This document shows positions 25,057-37,100 of a stretch of 64,000 bases of DNA, one piece after another; within the stretch, counting starts at the first letter, position 1; each line of letters starts with the position of its first letter. The translations under genes and the position numbers were made by a program. This DNA is from Kryptolebias marmoratus. Lineage: Eukaryota; Chordata; Actinopteri; Cyprinodontiformes; Rivulidae. A model generated the notes under the pieces. The model saw only the letters and a list, made by a program, of their open reading frames with translations, was not told where the DNA came from and made no database searches. Location of the stretch: the NCBI RefSeq assembly GCF_001649575.2, contig NC_051434.1, positions 3,627,283-3,691,282 of the forward strand. Reading direction: 5' to 3'.

Positions 25057-26501
25057 CATGAGAAGATTTATAGAAGAGAATATACATATATCTTTATTAT
25101 ATTTAAGTTAAAAAAGAACTATAAAACAACTTCAGCATCTTAATTTGTTCTTGAAAAAATGTCAGGGATGTCATTCTCTCTTTTTTTTTTTTTTTTTCTT
25201 CTTAGCTTTTTTTTTCTTTTTCTTTTGAGTTTTACTCTAAAGGGCTTGTGGAAAGCATAAAAGCTGCTCATTCTGTATGTGTGTCGAGTGGATATGTGTG
25301 TGAACAGGCTGCATGATGTAGACCAAAAACTCATATGGTTATCTTTAATTTTTCTTCAAAAGGTCGGTTAAACGTCTCTCTCTCTGTCAGTGGTGTCCAG
25401 TCCTGGTCCTGGTCCTGGATGGTCACTGCCTGCATGTTTTAGGTGTTTCTCTGCTGTGACACACCTGATGTGAATGTCTGAGTGACTAACAGGCTTCTGA
25501 AGAGCTTAAAGATCTGCTGAAGAGCAGAGAAACATCGGAAACATGCAGGATGGTGGCCCTGCAGGACCAGGATGGGACTCCACCGCTCTGTGCTCACAGC
25601 TTCTGCTACACAAACATCTGAAACAAATCAGACATTCTCCAGGTTTTGTCACTTCAGCTCTACAGTAAAATTGTGTCTGTGTGTAAAATGATACATACGG
25701 CTGCCTGCAGACGTTTATAGGCTGTGTCTTAAAATAGCAGTCCTTTAATCGTAGAGTAAAATGCTGGACAGTTTCACTGCTGAACAACTTTTCAAATTCA
25801 ATACGTTTAGAATTCATGCAGGTTCTGAGTGCCCACTTCTTTCCTAAATGTTTAAAACCTTTAACCATCCTTTTGTCGTATTTGCCAAAAATTCTTAATC
25901 TACATCGAGGGTAGTTTAAGACATGCCAGTGTGATTCTTCCAACTTTATTTTAGGTTTTGTGTATTCAAAACTTCACAATCACGTCTCAGATCCTCCCTG
26001 AGGACTCTCACGCTCGCTGTCGGCCGATTGTGGCGCAGATTTCTGGTGAACTCAGTATTTTGGTCTTTTAACAAAAGTTAAATACTTGTGAACAAGAAGA
26101 GAGGGAATGAAGGCTGGAGAGAGAAAGACTGAGGTGTGTCTGCTGAAAGAATGACTTGGCTACTGTAACTGCTGATATACCTCTCATTACTCACTACTGG
26201 TCAGCTGACGTACATGATTACAGACAGAAGCACACTTTCTTTTTCAGATTAGGGCCTGAAATGATTTATTTCCACAATTCTTTTTGCAGAAACTATTTAA
26301 TTAGGTTAAATGCTTGATTCAGACCCAGAAATGATTGTTTTTAAATAAGACTGCTATAATGGAAGTGCAATGCAAGCCACATTGGCGCATTTCTACTTCA
26401 AGTAAATGAAATGTATTAAGTAAAATTATTTCTCAGCGCAGTTTGTGTCCTTTAAAATGTGCCAGCTGCTCTGTTTGAATCACCTGAAAAGGGAAAATAA
26501 A
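25057..26501 (+). other. putative rnf139 3' untranslated region
   Basis: No coding frame is supported here. It holds a poly-T run (about 25181-25198) and a foldback repeat (25391-25584). The first well-formed downstream signal is AATAAA at 26496-26501; if used, the 3' untranslated region is about 1.4 kb. The true end is not provable from sequence alone. Confidence 0.45.
25391..25584. mobile_element. foldback (MITE-like) element
   Basis: The left arm, 25391-25455 (begins tggtgtccagtcctggtcc, ends gtttctctgct), is matched in reverse complement by the right arm, 25523-25584 (begins agcagagaaac, ends gggactccacc). Identity is roughly 80 percent by eye, with a six-base ggtcct duplication in the left arm. 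The overall layout, including an inner ACACACCTGAT block, is one I recognise as a common palindromic repeat in fish genomes. No protein is encoded, so it is non-autonomous. Confidence 0.8.
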
Positions 26502-28196
26502 GTATTATGATTTGTTTTTCATGTCGGGGAATAAAAATCACTAAGATGTCGGATTTGTTTCCAGTAAACTCTTGATTCTGATCACTTAGTCCAGCATGGA
26601 CAGCAGCTGTGCTCATTTCAGGTCCTGCTGCACGAGTTAATAAGTTCTTTCAAGATTTTTAAACAACCAAAAAAATACATTTATGTATTTCTTTTTTTTT
26701 GGCCCTGAAAATTACAATCACCAACCAACCATTTTCCAAAGCTGCGTAATTCCTGTCATTTAATCTGTGATACATGTTGCAGTTTTGACCTACATCCAGG
26801 ATTCTGCTTCTGTTTTTGAAAAATAAATATCCTACTGATCTTAAGTTTGAAACTGCTGGTACAAAGTTATTCTCCAAGATATAGTTTGTATTTTTTTTGT
26901 TTTGTTTTGTTTTGTTTTAACTGTAGAGCTCAGCCACCTTCCAGCAGCTACAGATTCTCATTTTGAATTTCTAGATTTTTAAAAAAAGTTTTCTAGCATT
27001 ACTCTGAATATTGTGTTAGTACTTCCACAACCTGAACGTTTTCAGGCTTTGGCTACACGCTCTTTACTATTTTAATTATTGGTTGCTGAAAATGAACTGC
27101 AGGGAATCTGAATAATAATAATAATTAAAAAAAAGTATTAGAGAATTTGGTTGAAAAGCTGTACTTTTTGATATGCTTGAGCAATGAAGGATTCTGATTA
27201 TTTTGATCTGAAATGTTTTTAAAAAGGTGAAAGTGTTTTTGCCTTTTGTTTTAAAAAAGATTTATGTAAATAAAATCATCTTTGATATTGTATTTTGGTC
27301 TCTATCTTTAACATTACAAACCTATTCTCAACAAACATTTTATAACAATTACCAGCACGTGGACATGAAGTTGACTCAGTTGACCAGTACATGGTGCTGT
27401 TTTAACTATTTCTCTTTTTTTATGCCACTCTGCTTAGACTAAAGTTAATTTTTTGACTCAAAGCATTACATTCATTAAGTTAAATAGGGAAAGTACTTAT
27501 TGTAATTCCAGAGACTGGCATAAGACATTATATTAATATGCATTCAACAATTTTATTTTAGTACAATTTCATCAGTTAAGTAGAATGAACTTGTGATTTC
27601 AGAATTTGCAATTATCATGCTCGATTTGGATAGAGCACAAAAACTGACTAATCATTTGAAACAAAATCAAATATAGTTTATCTATATTAAAATTACTTTA
27701 ATAGTATTCAAATTGCATCAAATCTTAGTGTCTTAAAGTGTGACACTGTTCTCAGACATTGGTTTTGTTATGAAATGAACGACCGGAAACAACAACCTTT
27801 ATTTTGAAAGGCAGAGCCGACAGATTCCGGATTTTATCCGACGGACTTGACGCAGCTGCTGTAGTTGCGGTTCGGTTGTAGCTTCTTGTAACTTCATGTG
27901 CCCGAACTCCTGACCGCCGAGTCTCGGAAGACCATGAGACGGTTTCGGCGGAGGACAGCACGGAGACAGAATATGTTCAACCCGGGTTTTACCGAGAGAG
28001 TCCCAAAAAGTCGTCTGTTTATTGTTAATTGACGTCGAGTCCGACTTGTTGTAGGACCGACCAGCAGCCAACTTTGAGCCCGAGCGCCAGCCGTTGGTGG
28101 AGCAGATAGGCGGCAACCTATCTCGCCCTTCGAAGAAGACTCAAGAAAATCAGGTTTTACATGTTATAGACTGACTTTACGGTTTATCCCGGCATT
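26502..28196. other. rnf139-tmem65 spacer and tmem65 promoter region
   Basis: AT-rich and without a supported gene up to about 27.75 kb, including a (TTTTG)n run at 26891-26918 and an AAT run at 27111-27124. From 27.78 kb the CG content rises. An ETS-like CCGGAA core (27782-27787) and a near-CRE (TGACGTCG at 28030-28037) lie in front of the tmem65 start, consistent with its promoter and 5' leader. Confidence 0.55.
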
Positions 28197-31100
28197 ATGA
28201 TTAGGATTTGCCTACACAGAGCTCTCTGGCCGGCTGTACAGAAGTTACCGTCGGGACTGAAGCGTGCTCCGGAGGCGGCGGGGATTGCGAGGAGGCTCCC
28301 CCCGGGGACAGGGCGACACGCTCCGGGCTGCTGGATGGGCACACACGGGAGGAACGAGCCGCTGGAGCCGCTCAATTCCCCAACAAGGGCCAAGGAGTTC
28401 ATCTACCGCTTACACCCGAATGAGAGGAAATGTTTACTCATAGAACTGCAGAGTTTCGAGTCCAAAGCCATTGCTCAAGGTAAGAAATTTTAAAAAAGAA
28501 AGATTGGGTCAAAGGTGGCAGCCTGAGATCGGAGAACTCGCAGGATGTTTGCTGGGAGACACACATTATGTTTTGTTACAAAACAGAGGCGAGCCCAAAT
28601 GCAAACCATTGCTTTTTATTAAAGTAAATGAATCACAAACTTTAAACATTTCTTATTTAAGTCCCCCACATGAACAGGTTGAAATCTAATGGCTCTCTGT
28701 GGAAATTTAGTTGCATGCTGCTGTCTGTGTTTGGATTCAGTGGTTTAAAACTCCTGGTTTGTTAAATAACTCATGTGCATGTGACACATTTCCCTTGTTT
28801 GTAATACCAAATGGTTGCTGCAGTAACTAACGCAATATTGGAAAATGGTTAGTCACCTTCCTAAAACAAGCCCTGGGGTTTGCTTCAGACCATGAAACTG
28901 CAAAACTTGAGGTTGACTAAAACCAAACCTTTCAATAAAGCTGCAGAAGCAGCATCCATGTGACTGTGGCGGCAGGGATGAATATGTATGAGCACATTAT
29001 TATACATGAAAGGTCCAGGTTGGGATTTTTCCAGTCTGGCTGAGAATAATGTGTCAGCATATGCCATCATGTGATGCATGTTTTGTGTATAAACTCAAAA
29101 ATAAATGGCTGATTTAATCACTTCCAGTCATTTATGGTTAATTTACTAGTAAATAAAAAGGGTCACTCATTACCATGAAGCATTTGTGAGCTTTGCAGTT
29201 TGTCTCGGCTGGTCTTCTCCATGCAGGATCTCAGCCTTACTGTTTCATCTGTCAGTGCAAATGGAACTGCACGTAAAATGGTGAAAAGTGCTGGCATGTT
29301 GTTTTCAGTGTGTACTCGGCCACCAGACTTGATCTGTTTTAATGCTGTGTCCACTTTTAGTTGGTCTAAGATGGTCTTATTTGTTTGTCTCAAGCTTAAA
29401 GTGCAAAGTAAGTTAAACACCACATGAACCCATGGTAAATAAATAAAGCTCTTTAAAGAAACATTTTTAAAAAACATCACGTTTCTATTTGATTATGATT
29501 TAGAGGGCTGCAATGCGATTATAAAATGATAATCAAGGGATTTTGATTATTTGTGATCATTAGGTTTGTTAATAAACACCAGGAGGCAGCTGGTGAGCTT
29601 CTGATTGTTTATCCCAAACATTGTGAAACGGAACATAAATCTGCTAATTAAAATGACTCACTTTATGATTTATATACATTTCTTGTATAATTAAGAGTAA
29701 GCAATGAAATATGAAAAAAACGCTGTTGTTCCCATGTTGACCAACAGTTAGCATTGATTCTAACTTAACACTGAAATAACAATTAACTTTGTTTTTATCA
29801 CTGGAAATTTATACACAAATCAGACACTTCAAAGTTATTTCTAAGGACAGGTGTGTTATGAAAGCGTTAAATATTAAGGACACATTCTTTGGGGTTCAGT
29901 GAAGGAAAGATAAAAAAACTAGTTGCTAAAAATAGATTATAACCACACCCCTACTTGTGACAGCATGCACTCATTTTTTTCAATTTGACTTTTAAAGAAA
30001 AAAGACTTTCTTGTGTGTTTTATTTTTTTTCCCCACATGGTTTGAGCAACAGTCTTCAGCTTTTATTCGGACAGAAAGAAAGCCAAAAAAAAAACATCCA
30101 GATGAAGCCAAACGCAAAATGTCTTGTTGCAACACTAAAATGGGAAAACCAGTTGTAGCTTGCGTTGTGGAAGGATCTCATTAAAATTATGTGTAAAGGA
30201 GACTTTTTATCTACTTTCTTAGAAATCCTTATATCTGCAGTAGCTTCGGTTTCAGATCCACATTGCAGTGGTTAGGATCATGAATTTTTATACTTGGCTG
30301 GCTCGCTCACAATCTGCATAGCATGGAGCACCTGTAGTGAACCCACCAGATTCTCTGCCCGGAGCGTCTCACGTTGGACTGACTGTCCTCTTTGTCTTAG
30401 CAGTGTCCCTTTGCCCACGATGTGAGCGTACCTGTTAAAACATTCAGGTTATACTGAAACGGTGAAGTTCTGACACACTGACGTGAATTAAAGAGGTTTA
30501 GTTGTGCCCTCTGACTGTCTCTTTATACTTTGTTGTGCATAAAGCTGCTCATTAGTACTGTGCAGTCAAGCTGCTTATTCTCTAAGATGATGTGTAAGCT
30601 GATTTTTTTTTTTTTTTTGGATAAGCTTTTTTTTGTTGTTTGGTAACTTATTATCCCACCAGACAACATCTCATTTATGCACCATAATGAATACATGTAT
30701 ATTAAAAATACATTGCAGCACAGTGTTGAAGAGTTCATTAGAGACGTGTTTTAATTACTGATGACCCAGTTTTGTGTCCATAATTCTCCATGCCCACTTT
30801 ATCCTCTTAGTTGGGTCACAAATGAACCTAGCTTCCTGAGCTTTGGGGGGAATTTTCCAGGTGAAAGCCAAAAATGTTTGATAGTTTTGCTAAGTTGAAA
30901 AAACTCACTGATTAAAAAAATGTTTCCTAAATTCCAAGTTACTTCTCAAACTAGATTATTTACAAAATAAAACGGATCAAAACATTGCATTTATTTATTT
31001 ATCTTGATTGATTTTCTTGTGAGAACAGTGGCAGGTCAATTTTCCAAATGCAATATTGTCCTCCTTCTCTTAAATCCTCAGAAAGCTAACTGAAAAGGTC

Positions 31101-34100
31101 ACAAATGTGTTGACATTTTAATTCTTTATAAAGCAGTAAATGTCATCATGGCAGCAGAGAGATGAGCTCCATTTGAGAACATTTGACCCAAGCAGCTAAT
31201 CTCCTCAGTATTTCAGGGATTCAGCATGGATTCCTTTATTATAGCCCTTTATTTCATATATTTTATAGATGGCTATTTGTTATAGTCCTGGAACAACAGC
31301 TATAAAGTGGAAATCTGAGCTCTGACCTCCATTTGAACAGTTGCCTTGAATTAGTTTTCATCAAATGCACTCCGGTTTTCAGGGCAACATTAATAAATAA
31401 CAGCATTTAATTTCTGAAACATTAAACTCTGTTTTTAAGAGATTCTTCAAATTCGAAAATATTTGAAACAATCAAACCAATAATCATTTTAAAAAATGGA
31501 AATCAGTTCAAGCAATCTGCAGAAAAGCAAGACTCTTTAGAGGAAATTGGTGTGAAGGTAAATGAGATTTTTGATTATTGGTCTATGAATTATGCAGTCG
31601 CAGAGTCTCCCAGACTGTTTTCTTTGGTATTTTGCAGAATTAGTCACTAATGCAAGACGTCTTCTGCAGCACTGTCCAACATTTTAATTAGACAATGCAG
31701 TAAGTTTGGCTCTGAAAGTCTCTGCTGCTAATAAGGAGCTACATCCAGCCTTCCTTGTCAACTTTTACAACTAATGAGCAAAATGCCACCGAGGAGCAGC
31801 CAGAGGGTCAGAAACTATCAGTGCACAGCACCAAATCTTTTCTGACCCTGAACTGAACTGCATGCTTAGAAAGATATTAAATCTTAATCTGAAACATTTG
31901 GCTAATGCCGTTAACTGTGGAAGCTTGTCGCAGATCAGAACCTGTGAGGAACATCAGCTTGAAGTGTCTTTGTGTGGAGGTGGATGTGCCGCTCCTGTGT
32001 TTCGTGGTAAAAGTTGAAACCTTGTAATGAAAGTTTTCTCAGAATCCAGTGCCACTGTTGAAGATGTTTTTTTTTTCCCATCAGTATAATTCACCAGAAT
32101 TATTGCAGTTTAAATGATCCCTCATTCCTGCTATAACTATAAGATTTAAAAGCACTGTCAGTGTTTACCACTGAAGCATCTTATTTTTGTTCCTGTTTCA
32201 GCTCGACAACATGTCCCACTGAGTCCAATTAAAAAAGCACCCTGAACGTGTGGATCTGCTCATATGCTGCTTGACACACGTGTAACGACCGCAGCACACG
32301 GCTGTAATGTTTATAAAACTGTGGTTGGTGCCCAGTACGATGGTTTAGATTAGGACACTCTGAGCAGTACTCACAGATGATTTGAGTTTTCTGTAATGAA
32401 TCCTCTTTTTTTATGGCAGAATTGTTACTTAAAGGCACATTTACAGTTTCCTGGTAATGACTGTTTTCATAGTAAAAACATCACAGAATGAATGCGTGGC
32501 TCGTCCACATATTTAGTTGACAATCAATGGAATCGTTTCCCATAAATTTACACAAGTGCACACATTTAAAGCTATATATTTATTTTGGATTGTTCTGCTA
32601 ACTCCTAAAATGCAGCTTTAATAAACCTTTGTTAGCTTCTTGTTTTTGCACAGGAGACTGTCTTGTTTTTTTAGATCCATGAAAGCATAAATCTAAACAA
32701 GCACAGCAAATATTTAATATACTTCTGACTTTAACCTCAGGTAACAGTAGATAGATAAAGGTTGGCATGAAAAGAAATGAAAGTGTTTTGTGGATCAATG
32801 ACTTGTAATGGGCTACATTTATCATGATTGTTTAGCACCAAGCTGCACATCAGTCATGAGCTATAGATGTGAAAAAAGTAGGTTTCTAAAAACAGAAATC
32901 CACCTAAACTCACCTGTTTCAGCTCAGAAAAGGTCCCCATCAGGTGATGTTTGCACAGCAGCGTGAGGTAGAAGGCAGATCGGTATTTGGGTTGGTCGAG
33001 GAAGATGGCCGCCCGTCCTGGTTCTGGTTTCCTTTCCACTGTCACCAACAAGACTGCAACGACGTGAAGATTCAACACAATCTGCTGGCTTCCTTAGATA
33101 GATACCTTATAATGTATGTGAATGTTTTCGTACAGTGCCCTGAGAGGACTTTTGTTGGGACTGAATTAAACTGAATTATAAGTCAGTAGTGCATAGCTCT
33201 GGATATCGGTTTGTGGTTTCTTTTGGAAAAGAAACTGGGCTTTGAAAATGTGATACCATGCCAAAGCTTTGTAAGTTTAGTGTACTGTAAAAAGCTTTGG
33301 GAGCATAAAATATTTATTTATTTGAATTCAAACAGAGTTTAGCAATCATCCAACAATATAAATGTTAAAAATGCAAAGCTTTGACATTACTGTTTGTTAA
33401 TGGACCCTTTTTAAAGGGCTGGAATAAAAGCACAGTATTACAGTATTAACAGTATTAAGTGACTCCAGGTTGGAATTTAATTCTAGTTCCCGTGTTATTA
33501 CAGATAAGTTTGCAATGCAGACACAATGTGCTGTCTTCACAGTGAGAGAGATTTTTATTGCTCATACTCCAAATCATACAGAATTGATTTGAAGACAAAA
33601 GGAGCGTTGCCAGACAGGATTTGTGAGAAGAAAGATTTTAAGGGAAAATGGAGAGAGGCTGAAGACTGCATGCAGGTGGAGCAGGCAGGAGGTGTGGTGG
33701 GGAGGAAAGGAAAGGAGGATCTGTGACGAGGAGTTTGGGGTAAATATGGAGCAATTAGACTTTTATGAGCCTTTAAATATTGGCAGCAATTATAATCAAT
33801 ACATTACTTAGAGAGTTTCTTGGAAAACATTAAGAAACTCTCTGATAACCAGAAGCCTGGTGGGGAAGGGGGTGTTTCATTCAACCCCCCTGAAACCAAA
33901 GACAAGAAAACATGCAGCCTTTATTTTGGCCAAATGTCACAGAGTTGGCTTCCAGCAGCTTAGATTAAGGCAGTGTAGCACAAATTAGAAGACTGATTAG
34001 TGTCTGTTTCATCTCGTCTAATAAATCAGTAAATAAAATTAAATTCACTTTGATTTGACTCAAACCTAAAATGATTTCTCCATATTCTTGACTATGAGAC

Positions 34101-37100
34101 AGCAATGCAGCTAAACAAATTTATTGTATCATTTTTTCAATGTGTTTAAAATGTTGATGCCTAAATGTGCAGCTGTCACATTACAAAAACACTGCAGGCA
34201 GTGACTGGCTGACTGGGTTTCTATCATTTATATCAATTATTACTAATTGAGCAAATCCTTCAGTTTTTGCTCAGTTCGACAAGCATGATATCATGAAAAG
34301 ACTTTATTCAAATCAAATCCATTTTGTTTTCCTCTCAACAATGCACAGGTGTGAAAATAAATATGCAAACATCAAGAAAAACACTCTTCCTGATGGAAAA
34401 TCTGCAGCTGCATAGAATAAATTAACCTTTTGGCTTTTACAGACATTTAAGTTTTCAAAAATAAGAAACCCAACAAAACATCAGGTGTTAGAACTGCTTT
34501 ATTTAAACAAAACCTTTAGTCTGAGTGGGTTAATTAAATCAATTTAATGGTGTTTTCAAATGTTTGGTGTTAATTAGCCTGATTTGAATAAACAATTTTC
34601 TCACAGAGGGTTTGTATCCGTCCAGATGCTCTGCAGAGAAAATCAAAGTGTTTATATTAGAGAGAGCCGAGAGTCACGCAGCAGTCTTCATCACTAAGTG
34701 CAATGCCTTTAGTCCACAAGTCTAGCTTCATTAATTCCAAGCAAAGAAGTTACGCTAGTGAAAGTAATCTGAGCTCAGAGTGAGGTCACTTCTAATTAAG
34801 CCACACTAATTAATACTTGTACTGAAACAATGGCTTAAATCAGTATAATTTTAAATGTGTCACTCAGAGCAGGAAAGCCACTGAGATGCCACCTTCCAGC
34901 TCATTTCCTGCATCTTTTAGCTCATTGTCAGGATGTTTTTGGCCTATTGGTGTCCTGTCATCAGCGCCCAGTTTCAGGAGCCTCAGGCAGTTTTTCACAC
35001 CGCCTGTCAGGCTGTCTGAAAAGGCTAGAGTGTTTACTGGAAAAAAATAAAAATAAATAAATAAATCCAGCTGAAAAGCCTGACATTTATCTCAGAAAAT
35101 GGTCATGGAACCCATCCAGATTTGGTTTACAGGCCTGAGTTAAACTGGAGATTTTTCTAAAACCAAAACGGGTATTTCACAGTTACAGATCCTAAATTTA
35201 GTTTCAAAGTTGTTACTATTTTTTCTAGGACTTTTTATGTGTTCATTCAGTTTTAATCAGTTTTAATCAGATCAATATCATTAATGATTTATTTGAACCT
35301 TGTGTATAACATTGGTTTTACTAAAAACATTAAAAGTACCGAAGCTGTAACCTTACTATCCTTTCTGCTTCATCTCTGTAGGTACTGTAAATTATTTATG
35401 TTGATATTACACCAAAACCTCCTGCTATTGCAACGTGCTTTCAGTCTTTCACTCACTACAAGCTGTGCAGGTTGCCAACACGCCAGAACAAACCTGCCAA
35501 TCTCATCTCACACCGGGGAAGTGATGCTGACTAGTGCAACAATCTCCTCCGAGGTTTGAGACGCATGTTTGAGGTGCTGAGTAGCACCTGGGAAGTTTGA
35601 GGAAGATTGACAAAAAGGTTGATGTTGGCACGTAAAGTAGATCTTCGCTAGAAAACTTCAGCTGCTTCATGAAATCATCGCCCTGAGCCTGCTGGGCCGA
35701 CCGCAGCATGATACCCTTTGAACTGAGCTGAGAGTGCCGCCTCACACCCAGGGACTGAGATGAATTTGGGAAAGATGCTCCACAAAGCTGACAAGAGTGC
35801 AAACAGTCAAAGAAAGGGAGAATAATGGGGGGTTTATGTATAAAATATTTGGAAAGGAGGGGTAGGAGACCGTTGGAGAAAGCCAGCCATATAAGAAATA
35901 AAAAGTTAATGCTTCGATTAAATTCCAGTGTTTTTACCCCTGATTAGATTTCCAATCTTCAATTCAAGTTGGATTGGATTTCTCTCAGGCTGGAAGAAAC
36001 AACTTGGTTTCAGTCCTAAAACAGTTTTTATGAAATCAAACCCAGTTTGAACCTCATTACTCTGTCTTCATTCTGTGAGGGATTCTGCAAAACCTCCCCC
36101 CTGAAAATGGTGTATTTGTATGTGTATTTAAATGTAAAAATAAAAATTAAGGACTTGTTGACAAATATTTATCTTATTTTAAATGTTGTCAGATCTGTTC
36201 CTGAAGTTGCTTTGAGTTTTATCTTCATCACTCTGTTTTTGCTCTGCTTCCCTGCAGACTGGTTTAACTGGTTTTGTTGAAAACATGTAGACCCCCACAT
36301 CTTTTTACATTTTGACTTCTCTGTTTTACGATGACTGATGTCAAAACAGGAAGTCTGGCTGTACTTACGGTGTCTGCTTTGTGTTTGAAGCGAAGAAAGC
36401 AGCAGTTTTAAGGAAAATGGTTGCTGTGTTGGCAGGGGCTTGACTCAGGCTTTTGTTGTTTTTTTAACAGGCATCTGTAGTCTTCCTCTCTCTCAGCCAA
36501 GATAAACTAAAGTATTCTCCCTGTTGTTTGGCAGTGAGGAGCATCCCAGTAGAGCCTCCTTTTACTGGCCTTTTTCTTCTAGTCAGAGAGGATGTGCAGT
36601 ACCACATTACAGACCTCTGAATAGGCACATGTGCAGGTCTACAATGCTATTAAACTTTAAAGTAGTAATCATCCTAGAAAGGTTTGGAAATATCGTCTTT
36701 ATTTTGACATAAATACAAACTAAAATAACAACAACTGTGCATACATGAATCAAAGTTAAACAAATGAGACAAATATTTGGTTATTAACTGAGAAAAACAT
36801 GATTTAATATCACAGTTCAGTTTGTGACAAGAGTATTAAAGCTTTTGTTTGAAACAATTTTACTTTCTTATACAATAACTGTGGCTAAACGTATGTAACT
36901 GCTGGAAAATGGACTTAATGGTTTGGGATGATTAAATTTATCTGACTATCAGTCTAAAATCCAAAGAGGTTTATCTGTTACAGTTGTAAAAGTAATTTGC
37001 ATTCAGAGTGTTGTTAAAGCTGAATATTCAGTGGGAGATTTAATTAGACCGGCTTGTATTTCTCTGTCAACATTTGTCACATCATGAAAGCCACACTTGT

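Noticed and set aside
24529..25059. 176-codon minus-strand frame opposite rnf139 exon 6
   Set aside because: It is the antisense shadow of a GC-rich coding exon and its alanine repeat.
25506..25943. 145-codon minus-strand frame downstream of rnf139
   Set aside because: It runs through one arm of the foldback element and the likely 3' untranslated region and has no protein-like features.
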